Part shown: positions 34,185 through 43,202 of the stretch, in pieces
How the letters are laid out: every line of letters begins with the position of its first letter
Position numbering within the stretch: the first letter of the stretch is position 1
Translations under genes and position numbers: made by a program
Notes under the pieces: model-generated
Seen by the model: only the letters and a program-made list of their open reading frames with translations
The model's database searches: none
What the model was told of the DNA's origin: nothing
Assembly (NCBI GenBank): GCA_964636225.1
Contig: CAZWQM010000010.1
Span: 1-60,753 of the forward strand
Length of the DNA: 60,753 nucleotides
Direction: 5' to 3'
DNA from: UBA1858 sp964636225
Lineage (GTDB): Bacteria > Pseudomonadota > Gammaproteobacteria > UBA4575

Positions 34185-34514
34185 ATGATTTCATATGTAC
34201 GACGAATAACTTTATTCAGCTTATTGGCATTCAGTTTGGTATTCGGTTCACAGGCATTTGCTTCTGGCGATGCAGCCCGTGGTGAGCTGGTAGGCGAAAC
34301 TTGTCTTGGCTGTCATGGTGTAACCAGTTTTACCACGGTTTACCCAACTTACAAGGTACCTAAATTAGGTGGTCAGCATCCTGAGTATCTTGCTGCTGCA
34401 CTCAAGGCTTATCGCGCTGGTGAACGTTCACATAAAACTATGGAAGCGCAAGCCTCACGTTTAAGTGATCAGGATATTGATGATCTTGCCGCGTATTTCG
34501 CCACACTTAAATAA
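34185..34514 (+). CDS. Class I cytochrome c (c553/c5 type)
   Basis: 109 residues. Signal peptide to about residue 26 (LLAFSLVFGSQAFA), haem site CLGCH at 40-44, axial Met probably M86 in HKTMEAQ, final helix DIDDLAAYFATLK. A single-haem periplasmic carrier of about 9 kDa. AGGAAAGG lies before the ATG. A second, related cytochrome follows at 45 nt. Likely links a sulfur or c-type-dependent respiratory chain to the oxidase, by context only. Confidence 0.9.
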   Translation: MISYVRRITLFSLLAFSLVFGSQAFASGDAARGELVGETCLGCHGVTSFTTVYPTYKVPKLGGQHPEYLAAALKAYRAGERSHKTMEAQASRLSDQDIDDLAAYFATLK

Positions 34515-34558
34515 TAATCACCTACAGTCTTAAATATTTAGAGTTAAAAGGAAATTAG

Positions 34559-34891
34559 ATGAAACGCTTGATTCTTATTCTAGCAGTGCAAGTTGTTTTC
34601 TCAGTCAACGCCATTGCCGCTGGTAGTATCGCAGAGGGAAAAGAAAAATCTCAGGTTTGTGTAGCTTGTCACGGTGAAACGGGTGTTAGTATTGCGCCCA
34701 CATTCCCAACTATTGCCGGGCAGTACCAGGACTATATTTTACACTCGCTCATGGCTTATAAGTCAGGTGATCGTAATAATCCAATCATGAGTGGCATTGT
34801 TGCAGCACTTAGCGAACAGGATATGCACGATTTAGCGGCATATTACTCCAGTCAAAACGGTCTACAAAGTCTGGGCCTGCCGACTAAATAA
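34559..34891 (+). CDS. Class I cytochrome c (c553/c5 type), tandem paralogue
   Basis: 110 residues. Signal peptide to about residue 21 (AVQVVFSVNAIAA), haem site CVACH at 34-38, likely Met ligand M77 in NNPIMSG, terminal helix QDMHDLAAYYSSQNG. Shares layout with the preceding cytochrome but little exact sequence, so an old duplication. AAGGAAATTAG precedes the ATG. The pair could also be read as two c4-like halves kept separate. Confidence 0.9.
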   Translation: MKRLILILAVQVVFSVNAIAAGSIAEGKEKSQVCVACHGETGVSIAPTFPTIAGQYQDYILHSLMAYKSGDRNNPIMSGIVAALSEQDMHDLAAYYSSQNGLQSLGLPTK

Positions 34892-34902
34892 TCTATCTAA
34901 AG

Positions 34903-34933
34903 CGCACTTGGTCGAGGTATGCTGCTAAGTGCG
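34903..34933 (+). terminator. Probable terminator after the cytochrome pair
   Basis: Arms CGCACTT (34903-34909) and AAGTGCG (34927-34933) with a 17-nt loop, then TCTCTTCTTG. Moderate stem and interrupted U-tract. Confidence 0.4.
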
Positions 34934-34957
34934 TCTCTTCTTGATATTGCAGGTAAT

Positions 34958-35209
34958 TTAAGTCGTAGAAGACTTGATTTGTTCCCATTCTTCCGGGGTA
35001 TAGGCTCTAATTGTGAGCGCATGCAGTTCACCACTCGCAATCTGCGCGTTGACAGTTTTATAGACGAGCTGGTGTTCTTTAAGCATGCTTAAGCCTTCAA
35101 ACTCCGGGCTGATGACAGTCGCTTCATACTTGCCGGCGTCACCAGTTACGATTGCCTCGGAATTGGCAATACCGTCTTCGATTAAGTTTTTTATGTCTGT
35201 TGTTTCCAT
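34958..35209 (-). CDS. ibaG: BolA-family protein IbaG (YrbA-like)
   Basis: 83 residues, BolA length. METTDIKNLIEDGI at the start, VTGDAGKYEATVISPEFEGL in the middle (the G-D-x-x-K-Y/H pattern of the YrbA/IbaG branch) and HQLVYKTVNAQIASGELHAL near the end, with the conserved LHALTIRAYTPEEW. IbaG works with monothiol glutaredoxins in Fe-S handling and acid tolerance. Monocistronic, convergent with the cytochromes. Confidence 0.92.
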   Translation of the reverse strand: METTDIKNLIEDGIANSEAIVTGDAGKYEATVISPEFEGLSMLKEHQLVYKTVNAQIASGELHALTIRAYTPEEWEQIKSSTT

Positions 35210-35295
35210 AACGATGAATGCTTTGTAATTATTTCACGCAAGTGTAACGCAATAGCAGCATATTATTGCTATCTCTGACAGGAAAGAATCTAACT

Positions 35296-36402
35296 TTATG
35301 AGTGCTCATTTCTGATCATCGAAACGAGTTCGTCGCCAATCTTTGGCTTCCTCCAGCCACGCTCGACTTTGCTCGATTGGCCGAGTACCAGATTTACCAG
35401 CGATTTTCGATTTGCCAGTAACGAAGGTGATGTATTCAGCTGTTCAGCACGATTACGCGTGATTTCCATTAGCTTTTTAATTAAGCTTCTTTGCTCCTTG
35501 CTTAATCGGTTATCTGCGGGGGCTTCCAGTTTATTTGCTATTTCGGTCGGAATTTCCTGCTGTAAAATTTGACTGATATATCTGTAGTGGCGCATCGATT
35601 TTGGTATGTGTTGTTTAAAGTACTGGCTAATATTTTCGTCACGCATATGGTTTAGTTGACACAATTCCAGCAGTGCGGGGTCAGGTAATATCCAGCGTCT
35701 GGGCAGATTTTTATTTTTGGCAGTTTGTTCACGCCATTCTGCAATTTTACGAGCATAGTAGAACTGCCTTGCGTTTAATCTTCCAATTCCCTTGACCTGC
35801 TTCCAGGCGTTTTCCGGGGCGATAAGGTAATTGGATTCATCGAGTAGATTGTTGCACTCTTCGATTAGCCAATCGCATCGATCTGAAGATTTTATTTTGG
35901 CATCCAATGACACATACAGCGGACCCAGCTGGATTACATCATCCAGTGCGTAGTCAATTTGAGCTGCAGTCAAAGGGCGTTTCTTCCAGTCGGTCCGGCT
36001 TTCGGATTTAGCTAAATGCACGGATGAGGTTTGGGCGACTAAATCCGCGTAGCTAATTTGTTCATCCAGCCCTAAAATACTAGCCGCTATCTGAGTATCA
36101 AAAAGTGGTTGTGGAATGAGCTGATACGTTGAGTAAAGAACTTCCAGATCCTGGCGGCAGGAATGGAATATTTTTAGTTGAGAGCGCTGTCCAAGCAGCT
36201 CAATTAGCGGGTCGATATGATCCAGACTTAGTACATCAATACAGGCACTATGCTCTGCTGTAGCAATTTGAATTAGACACAGTATTTGATAATAAGTGGA
36301 TTCACGCATAAACTCCGTGTCCATTGCCAGCCAGGGCGATGTAGATATTTGGGCTACGAATTTTTCCAGATCGGTAGCGTTAGAGATAACCTTGGGGAAC
36401 AT
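35296..36402 (-). CDS. rnd: Ribonuclease D
   Basis: 368 residues. DEDD exonuclease residues in WLAMDTEFMRE (DxE), IFHSCRQDLEVL (Asp) and AQIDYALDDVIQL (Y-x-x-x-D), then HRDC domains beginning AWKQVKGIGRLNARQF. A 3'-5' exonuclease trimming tRNA and other RNA precursors. Starts 27 bp from the divergent chaN gene, too little for two full promoters, so at least one lies within the other gene. Confidence 0.94.
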   Translation of the reverse strand: MFPKVISNATDLEKFVAQISTSPWLAMDTEFMRESTYYQILCLIQIATAEHSACIDVLSLDHIDPLIELLGQRSQLKIFHSCRQDLEVLYSTYQLIPQPLFDTQIAASILGLDEQISYADLVAQTSSVHLAKSESRTDWKKRPLTAAQIDYALDDVIQLGPLYVSLDAKIKSSDRCDWLIEECNNLLDESNYLIAPENAWKQVKGIGRLNARQFYYARKIAEWREQTAKNKNLPRRWILPDPALLELCQLNHMRDENISQYFKQHIPKSMRHYRYISQILQQEIPTEIANKLEAPADNRLSKEQRSLIKKLMEITRNRAEQLNTSPSLLANRKSLVNLVLGQSSKVERGWRKPKIGDELVSMIRNEHS

Positions 36403-36429
36403 GTTATTAAAAATTTATCAACGGGTCGT

Positions 36430-37395
36430 ATGCGTACTTTTGTAACAATAAATACATGGTATTGCTTGTTGCTGGTATGCATCTATGTGTTGTTATCGAT
36501 CCCAGTGTATGCGGATTGGGAGTCACTATACTATCGAGATCACCCTCTTGTGGGAAAAATTTATTCTACCCGGGAAAAAGACTGGGTAAGTGCTCAGGGA
36601 CTGCAAAGTAAAATTCGGGATCAGCAGTATATTTTGTTAGGTGAAACACACTCCAATCCGGATCATCATGCGCGGCAGGCAAAAATTATTGAAGAGTGGC
36701 TGCAGCCTGAGCAAATGACGGCATTGCTGTTTGAGATGCTGGCTTTCAATGATTGGCCACGGCCACTGCATCCTGAATTATCTCTGGATGAGCTGCTTGG
36801 TATGCTTAAGCAGGTAGCTGAACGCTGGGACTGGAACTTGTATGAGCCAATATTGCAAGTTCAGATGACGCATCAGTTACCCATGTGCGGGGCAAATTTA
36901 ACGCGTCAACAGTTAGATGAATATGCCAAAACCCAGAAATGTCATGTAGGTCTTCAAGATAACTCGCTGAATTTTTGCGAATCCTTATCGCAAATACAGC
37001 AGTCCACCATTCGACAGCTGATTCTGGATGCCCATTGCGGTTATCTGCCAGAGTCGAAGGCGGAACCATTATTGCGTGTGCAAATGGCTAAAGATGCGTC
37101 ATTTGCACTGGCTATGATGCAGCGAGGTAAAACTCACAAAATCGCGCTGATTGCAGGAGCTAATCATGTTCGCAAAGATATCGGCGTGCCTGTACACTTG
37201 CAGCGTTTGGGAAAGCCGTCAATCAGTATTGGCTTTATGAATGTAGCACCGAATAAATTGACCGCGGAAGATTATGGCGGTCAGGTTGAGCTAGGTAAGC
37301 AATTTGATTATGTTTTGTTTACGCCAAGCGAACGCAATCAGGATCCATGTGTCGAGTTTGCCAGGCAATTGAAAAAAATGAAAAATGTTAACTAA
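36430..37395 (+). CDS. ChaN family haem-binding (Tiki-like) protein
   Basis: 321 residues from ATG 36430. N-terminal hydrophobic segment (WYCLLLVCIYVLLSIPVYA) as signal or anchor. The ChaN core follows: YILLGETHSNPDHHARQAKI (G-E-x-H metal/haem site), LLFEMLAFNDW, ERWDWNLYEPIL, LPMCGANLTRQQL, MAKDASFALAM and IALIAGANHVRKDIGVP. ChaN proteins bind stacked haems at the outer membrane and belong to the TraB/Tiki hydrolase-like fold. The GTPase gene follows after 14 nt. Confidence 0.87.
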   Translation: MRTFVTINTWYCLLLVCIYVLLSIPVYADWESLYYRDHPLVGKIYSTREKDWVSAQGLQSKIRDQQYILLGETHSNPDHHARQAKIIEEWLQPEQMTALLFEMLAFNDWPRPLHPELSLDELLGMLKQVAERWDWNLYEPILQVQMTHQLPMCGANLTRQQLDEYAKTQKCHVGLQDNSLNFCESLSQIQQSTIRQLILDAHCGYLPESKAEPLLRVQMAKDASFALAMMQRGKTHKIALIAGANHVRKDIGVPVHLQRLGKPSISIGFMNVAPNKLTAEDYGGQVELGKQFDYVLFTPSERNQDPCVEFARQLKKMKNVN

Positions 37396-37409
37396 ATAAT
37401 CACATCACC

Positions 37410-38840
37410 ATGCAAGATAAAATTATTACTGATCGAATTAAAAGTCTGCAAAAACATCTGCAACAGGAAAATCCATTGCTGGTATCCGTCGTGGATAAGT
37501 TTGCTGAGCTGGATGAAGTGGGCCTGGGACTGGGCGTGTTGAATGCGCGTGATTCCTATACGACAGAGATCTCATGGTGGCCGTTAATATCCATACTTGG
37601 AACTTTTTCGGCAGGTAAATCGAGTTTTATCAATCAATATGTAGGTGCCTCCCTTCAAAAAACTGGAAATCAGGCCGTTGACGATAAGTTTACTGTGCTT
37701 TGTTTTAGTAGTGATAACTCCATACGAGTGTTGCCAGGAATTGCACTGGATGCAGATCCACGGTTCCCATTTTATCAGATGAGTGAGGCGATCGAAAAAG
37801 TGGCGGAAGGGGAAGGCTCTAGAATTGACACTTACTTGCAATTAAAGACCTGTCCTACCGATATTATGCGCGGCAAAATTTTAATTGACTCACCCGGATT
37901 TGATGCGGATTCACAACGCGACTCTACTTTACGTATCACAGACCACATTATCAATTTGTCTGATCTTGTATTGGTGTTTTTTGATGCTCGACATCCCGAG
38001 CCGGGTGCTATGCGCGATACCCTGGAACATTTGGTGGCAGGCACGGTGCGGCGTAAAGATGCAAATAAAATCATGTTTATACTGAATCAGATCGATACCA
38101 CGGCAGCGGAAGATAATCTGGAAGATGTCGTTGCCGCCTGGCAGCGAGCCATTGCGCAAGGCGGTTTGGTAAGTGGGAGTTTCCATACACTATATAATGA
38201 AGAGGCTTCGGTTAGGATTGAAGATCCCGCTCTGGAACAGCGTTATAAGAAGAAGCGTGACGCAGATCTTCAGGAAATTACCAAACGTATTGCTCAGGTC
38301 AGTGTTGAGCGTGCATATCGTATTATCGGCGCTCTGGAAAATTTCTCCAATCGTATTGAAAAAGAAATTGTTTCTGAGCTGCAGACCGCAGTTGGTGTAT
38401 GGAAAAAACGCGTATTAATCGCGGATACGATCGTTCTAATCCCTTTGTTAGCCGTCTTTTTATCCTACTCAATTTCTCATGGTTATTGGCAAGGATTTAA
38501 CTTCATGATTCCAGATATGTCTGAGTCTGAATATGGCGCGCTTCTTTCCCGTGCGCTGCTGGTAGCCGTAGTAGCAGGCTTTGCAGCCGTTCATTTTATC
38601 ATTCGTGGAGTTATCGCAAAATGGTACGCGCGTGGTTTGGCTGAAGATGGCTATTATGGCAATCTGCGTGCCGCTTTTCTTAAAAATACACGCTGGACAA
38701 AAAGTTTATTGCTTGGACGTTTAAGCGGTTGGGATCAAAAGGCAGCCAAGAAAATAAGTGATCTGCGTGATTCTGCTGATGGATTTGTTCAGAAACTGAA
38801 TGATCAATACACTAATCCGTCGGGTAAGTCCCTGCAATGA
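37410..38840 (+). CDS. Dynamin-like (EHD-type) membrane-associated GTPase
   Basis: 476 residues. GTPase motifs: P-loop GTFSAGKS (64-71), DSPG (160-163) after GKILI, and NQID (226-229) after IMFIL. No signal peptide. The C-terminal half is helical with two hydrophobic segments (about 337-355, VLIADTIVLIPLLAVFLSYS; about 384-403, ALLVAVVAGFAAVHFIIRG) as in bacterial dynamin-like proteins that remodel membrane. A single copy, so not the usual paired DynA/DynB or LeoABC arrangement. Likely membrane repair or division-related; not proved. Confidence 0.82.
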   Translation: MQDKIITDRIKSLQKHLQQENPLLVSVVDKFAELDEVGLGLGVLNARDSYTTEISWWPLISILGTFSAGKSSFINQYVGASLQKTGNQAVDDKFTVLCFSSDNSIRVLPGIALDADPRFPFYQMSEAIEKVAEGEGSRIDTYLQLKTCPTDIMRGKILIDSPGFDADSQRDSTLRITDHIINLSDLVLVFFDARHPEPGAMRDTLEHLVAGTVRRKDANKIMFILNQIDTTAAEDNLEDVVAAWQRAIAQGGLVSGSFHTLYNEEASVRIEDPALEQRYKKKRDADLQEITKRIAQVSVERAYRIIGALENFSNRIEKEIVSELQTAVGVWKKRVLIADTIVLIPLLAVFLSYSISHGYWQGFNFMIPDMSESEYGALLSRALLVAVVAGFAAVHFIIRGVIAKWYARGLAEDGYYGNLRAAFLKNTRWTKSLLLGRLSGWDQKAAKKISDLRDSADGFVQKLNDQYTNPSGKSLQ

Positions 38841-38970
38841 ATAACATCATAGTGTGATTATCGTACTGTCAGGGTAATGGGTGCTTTAAGTTAAAATTTA
38901 AAATTTATGCAAACTTCATTATAGCTGAAGTTTTTCACTGAACAGCGCTACAAAGTTTGCGAGCATTTGT

Positions 38971-39886
38971 TTGAATGCCATTACTGATAGAAAATTATTG
39001 CTTGGCTTCACTTTAGCCGGCTTTGGTACCTTGCTGTTTTCCCTGAAGTCTATCTTTATCAAGTTTCTTTATGCACAGCACATGAATGCAGATACGGTGC
39101 TGGTGATGCGCATGGCATTATCCTTGCCTATTTATTCTGCAATTCTGATTTGGTCATTGCGCAACAAGCCAGCATATATTGACCTGAATATACAAGTTAC
39201 TATTAAAATATTTTTTCTTGGGTTTTTGGGCTACTACCTGGCTTCTCTGCTGGATTTGATGAGTCTGGAATTGATCTCCGCACAACTGGAACGTCTTGGT
39301 CTGTTTACCTATCCCTTTATGGTGGCGTTACTAGGTTATTTTTTCTTTCATGAAATAATGAAGCGGCGAATCATACTTTCATTGCTAATAACCTATACAG
39401 GGTTATATGTTGTAATGGGGCAAGAGTTAAAGCTGACTGGTGAAGGAGTGATTGAAGGTACTCTGCTGGTGTTGGGTTCTGCTTTCAGTTTTTCACTTTA
39501 TGTGCTGTTTAGTAAACGCTATATAAAAACTTTAGGTGCACAGTTTTTTTACCTGTATTGCCATGATCTCTTCAAGTTTATTTGGGCTGTTACATGGTGT
39601 GATGACAGTGCAATGGAGTGATCTTGTTATTAGTTCCCATGCATGGTTCTGGCTGCTAATGCTGGTTGTACCAAGTACGGTTATACCCAGTTTTATGATG
39701 GTGGAGGCGTTAAATAGAATTGGTCCAACTCAGACTGGAATTGTAGGTATGCTGGGGCCGGTTTTCACAATTGCACTGGCGATATATCTGCTGGATGAAC
39801 CTTTGACATTAGGTCTTATAGCTGGCGTTGCACTCATGCTGACAGGGGTAGCCAATTTAGTGCTGGGTAAAAGCACTGCCAAATAG
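38971..39886 (+). pseudogene. EamA/DMT-family transporter with a frameshift in a T7 run
   Basis: The first part, from TTG 38971, has six hydrophobic segments (FTLAGFGTLLFSLKSIFIKF, FLGFLGYYLASLLDLMSL, LLITYTGLYVVMG, LVLGSAFSFSLYVLF). It then runs into CAG-TTTTTTT-ACC at about 39541-39550 and ends soon after in noise (CHDLFKFIWAVTWCDD). In the frame reached by removing one T the protein continues TCIAMISSSLFGLLHGVM, AWFWLLMLVVPSTVIPSFMM, LNRIGPTQTGIVGMLGPVF to TAG 39886, the expected second EamA repeat. Together about 305 residues, the usual 10-TM size. The extra T is a slippage or sequencing lesion. Confidence 0.85.
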
Positions 39887-39989
39887 CTGGAGTGTTTTTT
39901 TGATTAGTGGTTCGCAGAATTGTTGCAGGAAACACCGTTACTGTCGATATAGGGATAAAACAGGCGAGTACTTTCCATAGGAGGTATTT

Positions 39990-40595
39990 ATGCGTGAGAA
40001 TCTTTTTGCAGACAGTTTTATAAGACAGGCACTGTTACTGTTATTGGTGCTGTTATTTTTAAGTGCCGCCTATCTCAATTCCATCTTGTACAAGCGTATT
40101 GCTATAGAGCCTTCAGCCTGGCAAGCACTGGACGAGGGGGCCGTAGCGCTCATATCACATGCACATGCCAAGGGGGTTGATAACTCTTATAAATTTCGTC
40201 TGGGCGATTGTAGTACTCAGGTGAATCTTTCTGAAACCGGGCGCAATCAGGCTAAAAGAATTGGCAGAAAATTTCGTGAACACGGTGTGGAAGTGGGCAT
40301 TGTATTATATTCCCGTTGGTGTCGCACAAAAGAAACAGCTTCACTGGCATTCCTAGGAATTACATTTGTCGAGTCATCTATAGATTCTTTTCAGTTTCGT
40401 CCTGAGTATGAATATTTTTATACAAATAAACTTAAAAAGATCATCTCGAGTTGGCATAGTACAAATGCTTTAGTGTTAATGACACATCCTGAAAACATTC
40501 TTGCATTAACTGGAATTAGAGCCTCGGAGGGTGAGGCCGTTGTCATTCGTAATATTAAAAACAATCTTGAAGTCGTGGGAAGGATTGTTTTCTAG
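39990..40595 (+). CDS. Histidine-phosphatase-fold protein lacking the catalytic arginine
   Basis: 201 residues with an N-terminal hydrophobic anchor (about 12-28, RQALLLLLVLLFLSAAYLN), so membrane-bound or exported. The phosphoglycerate-mutase-like fold is clear: LGDCSTQVNLSETGRNQAKRIG, LYSRWCRTKETASLAFLG and VLMTHPENILALTG. The usual R-H catalytic pair (family pattern L-M-R-H-A) reads ALISHAHAKG here, Ser56 in place of Arg with His57 kept. The second Arg (R112) and the late His remain. It may be inactive or altered. AGGAGG precedes the ATG. Confidence 0.8.
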   Translation: MRENLFADSFIRQALLLLLVLLFLSAAYLNSILYKRIAIEPSAWQALDEGAVALISHAHAKGVDNSYKFRLGDCSTQVNLSETGRNQAKRIGRKFREHGVEVGIVLYSRWCRTKETASLAFLGITFVESSIDSFQFRPEYEYFYTNKLKKIISSWHSTNALVLMTHPENILALTGIRASEGEAVVIRNIKNNLEVVGRIVF

Positions 40596-40604
40596 TCGCA
40601 ATCC

Positions 40605-41090
40605 CTAATCAAGATCAGTGGTTCTGCGAATACTACGCATAACAACATGAATCGCAGGCCAGGCAATTGCGCTGGATAAGGCAGGTGACCAATACGTCCA
40701 GGACTCCGGGTCTTGTCCTAAAGCGCCATAAACCCAAAGCGAAACACTCATATGGGGCAACAATATCATGGCAATAAACAGGGCTTGTTGGTGCAGAGGA
40801 TAGATACGTACCCGTTGATGAAAGCGAATACTGATAAATGCGGTCAGTGCAAAACCCAGAGCATGCTGCGTCAGTAAAGCGCCACGCAAAACATCGACCA
40901 GAAGTCCCAGTACCCAGGCCGAACCCACTCCAATCCATCGGGGTGTCGTCATACTCCAGTAGATCACTAATAATAAAATCCACTCTGGACGAAAAGGCTC
41001 GGCCCAAACTGGAATAGGCATAATAGTCAGTAGTGTGGCAACAATGAACGAGCCAATTAACACATAATAAGTTCGTTTTGTTTTAAGCAT
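40605..41090 (-). CDS. mreD: Rod shape-determining protein MreD
   Basis: 161 residues from ATG 41090 (MLKTKRTYYV), which starts one base after the mreC stop, so coupled. About five membrane helices (YVLIGSFIVATLLTIMPIPV, WILLLVIYWSMTTP, GVGSAWVLGLLVDVLRGALL, GFALTAFISIRF, ALFIAMILLPHMSVSLWVYG). MreD sits in the elongasome with MreBC and RodA/PBP2 in the inner membrane. A longer frame reaches back to 41213 into mreC and is not used. Last gene of mreBCD; convergent with the phosphatase-like gene. Confidence 0.93.
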   Translation of the reverse strand: MLKTKRTYYVLIGSFIVATLLTIMPIPVWAEPFRPEWILLLVIYWSMTTPRWIGVGSAWVLGLLVDVLRGALLTQHALGFALTAFISIRFHQRVRIYPLHQQALFIAMILLPHMSVSLWVYGALGQDPESWTYWSPALSSAIAWPAIHVVMRSIRRTTDLD

Positions 41091-41091
41091 A

Positions 41092-42006
41092 TTATGGGTT
41101 TGGCTTTTTGTCTGAGGCTGCTGAATTCTGTGACTCGTCTGTTTCGTCGTTTTTAGACGCTTCAACAACTTCTGCATCTTGCGCGGAATTTGTCCAAAGT
41201 AATAAAACTTCACGAATGGTATCCAGATCTACCAAAGGGCGTGCTTCGCCATGAAGAAAAGCTTCGCCAGGACGAGTGTTGATAGAGGTCACTTCCGCGA
41301 CCGGATAATTGGGAGGATAACGACCATCTAATCCTGAAGTATGGAGCAAGTCACCTACCCGAATATCAGCGGATGAGGACACATTTTTCAGTTCAATAAG
41401 ATCAGTCTTGCCGCTACCGACTAACAATGCGCGCAGATTGGTTCGGTTCGATTCTGCCAGTAATGCATGGTTCGGATCGGAAATTAGCAAGGCGGTGGAG
41501 TGCATCGGATACACCTCTACTATCTGCCCGATAATGCCTTTGGCTGCTACCAATGGCTGGCCTTCATAAACCCCCTCGCGTCTACCTCGATTGATAGTGA
41601 CCAGCTGTTTGAATGGATGCAGGTCCACCGACAGTATTTCTGCAATGAGTAGTTTCTCGCTGGATGCTTCAATGGGCGAACCTAATAACTGTCTCAAACG
41701 CGCATTTTCCTCCTCAAGCAGGTCCAGGCGCTGTAATTTAGCCTCTTTGAAAAGTGCTTGATCACGTAATTTTTCGTTCTCTTCGATCAGACGGGAACGG
41801 GAAGCCAGGTTCTCGCTAAATATTTCACCGATCGCCGAAGGCAGATGCGCCAGATATTGCAGAGGGTAGATAGCAGTCGCCAGAGATGACCGAACCACCT
41901 GCAGATGTTGGTAGCGATGGTCCACGGTCATAATGACTATGGACAGGATTACCAGTAGAAGCAGTTTGGTCGAGGTGGATGGGTCAAATGTAAATAGAGG
42001 TTTTAT
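41092..42006 (-). CDS. mreC: Rod shape-determining protein MreC (ATA start)
   Basis: The usual N-terminus is present just ahead of the first standard start: KPLFTFDPSTSTKLLLLVIL then SIVI leads into MTVDHRYQHLQ, giving the membrane anchor every MreC has. The only codon that could start it is ATA 42006, with GGAGG exactly 6 nt upstream; ATG 41931 would lose the anchor. I therefore call 304 residues with a rare ATA start, or an ATG-to-ATA change. Coiled coil (ENEKLRDQALFKEAKLQRLD) and two beta barrels (LIAEILSVDLHPFKQLVTIN, GQPLVAAKGIIGQIVEV) follow. Scaffold of the elongasome. Confidence 0.9.
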   Translation of the reverse strand: MKPLFTFDPSTSTKLLLLVILSIVIMTVDHRYQHLQVVRSSLATAIYPLQYLAHLPSAIGEIFSENLASRSRLIEENEKLRDQALFKEAKLQRLDLLEEENARLRQLLGSPIEASSEKLLIAEILSVDLHPFKQLVTINRGRREGVYEGQPLVAAKGIIGQIVEVYPMHSTALLISDPNHALLAESNRTNLRALLVGSGKTDLIELKNVSSSADIRVGDLLHTSGLDGRYPPNYPVAEVTSINTRPGEAFLHGEARPLVDLDTIREVLLLWTNSAQDAEVVEASKNDETDESQNSAASDKKPNP

Positions 42007-42044
42007 AGTGATCCTCCGTACATTAGATGTGGATGGCTAACTGT

Positions 42045-43088
42045 TTAATCTCCAGTCAGCAAATCGCTGCCGAATTCGTCAAGCATTTCAAGCACTTTAC
42101 CACCGCCGCGTGCGACAGAAGTAAGAGGATCGTCAGCCACAATAACTGGTATTCCAGTTTCTTCCATAATCAGGCGATCAAGATCGCGCAATAAAGCCCC
42201 GCCGCCGGTTAGAACAATACCTCGCTCGGCAACATCGGCACCCAATTCCGGGGGAGTTTGTTCCAGTGCGGTTTTAACTGCACTGACGATGCCATACAGG
42301 GGCTCCTGTAAGGCTTCCAGAATTTCGTTGCTGTTCAAAGAGAAGCTCTTGGGTATGCCTTCGGACAGATTTCGACCTTTAACCTCAATTTCAAGCATTT
42401 CTTTACCTGGGTAGGCCGTCCCGATTTCCTGTTTAACACGTTCCGCCGTGGCTTCTCCGATCAAAACGCCATAGTTTCGACGCACATAACTGATGATTGC
42501 GTCATCAAATTTGTCGCCACCAATTCGTACTGAAGCAGAATATACTATGCCGTTAAGAGATAACACAGCCACTTCAGAAGTCCCGCCACCGATGTCAAGA
42601 ATCATGGAACCACGCGCCTCGTCTATGGGCAGTCCCGCACCTATGGCCGCCGCAATGGGTTCTTCAATCAGGTAGGTTTTTCGCGCACCTGCACCATCAG
42701 CAGACTCGCGAATTGCACGTCTTTCCACCTGGGTTGCACCACAAGGTACACACACAAGAACACGAGGACTGGGGCGTAATATCATGTTTTTGTGTACCGC
42801 ACGAATAAAATGCTGCAGCATACGTTCAGTGGTCGTGAAATCAGCAATTACGCCATCTTTCATTGGACGAATTGCTTGAATATTGGTCGGCGTGCGACCT
42901 AACATGCGCTTGGCACTTGCACCTACGGCTTCAATTGAACGGGTTCCTGTATTCGGGTCGTTTCGAATCGCAACCACCGAGGGCTCATTCAGAACGATGC
43001 CTTTGTCGCGAACATAAATAAGTGTGTTGGCTGTGCCCAGATCAATTGAGAGATCGTTAGAAAATAATCCTAGAATTCGTCCAATCAT
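42045..43088 (-). CDS. mreB: Rod shape-determining protein MreB (actin homologue)
   Basis: 347 residues, family length. Phosphate 1 SIDLGTANTLIYV near residue 15, VCVPCGATQVERRAI, EEPIAAAIGAGLPI, phosphate 2 MILDIGGGTSEVAVLS and adenosine-site GIVLTGGGALLRDLD. Forms ATP-dependent filaments that direct cell-wall elongation, so the cell is expected to be rod-shaped. First gene of mreBCD; divergent from gatCAB across 114 bp. Confidence 0.98.
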   Translation of the reverse strand: MIGRILGLFSNDLSIDLGTANTLIYVRDKGIVLNEPSVVAIRNDPNTGTRSIEAVGASAKRMLGRTPTNIQAIRPMKDGVIADFTTTERMLQHFIRAVHKNMILRPSPRVLVCVPCGATQVERRAIRESADGAGARKTYLIEEPIAAAIGAGLPIDEARGSMILDIGGGTSEVAVLSLNGIVYSASVRIGGDKFDDAIISYVRRNYGVLIGEATAERVKQEIGTAYPGKEMLEIEVKGRNLSEGIPKSFSLNSNEILEALQEPLYGIVSAVKTALEQTPPELGADVAERGIVLTGGGALLRDLDRLIMEETGIPVIVADDPLTSVARGGGKVLEMLDEFGSDLLTGD

Positions 43089-43202
43089 GTAGAGGAATGT
43101 TTAATTTAATCATTGGAATAGAAAGGGTACTCTAACAGCGGGTATGGGTTTGGGCAAGACGTTATCTATGGTACCTTTCGTTACCTTATCAAGGAGCAAA
43201 CT

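Noticed and set aside
36286..36429. Extension of chaN upstream into rnd
   Set aside because: The added residues overlap the start of rnd antisense and look non-coding; ATG 36430 precedes the signal segment.
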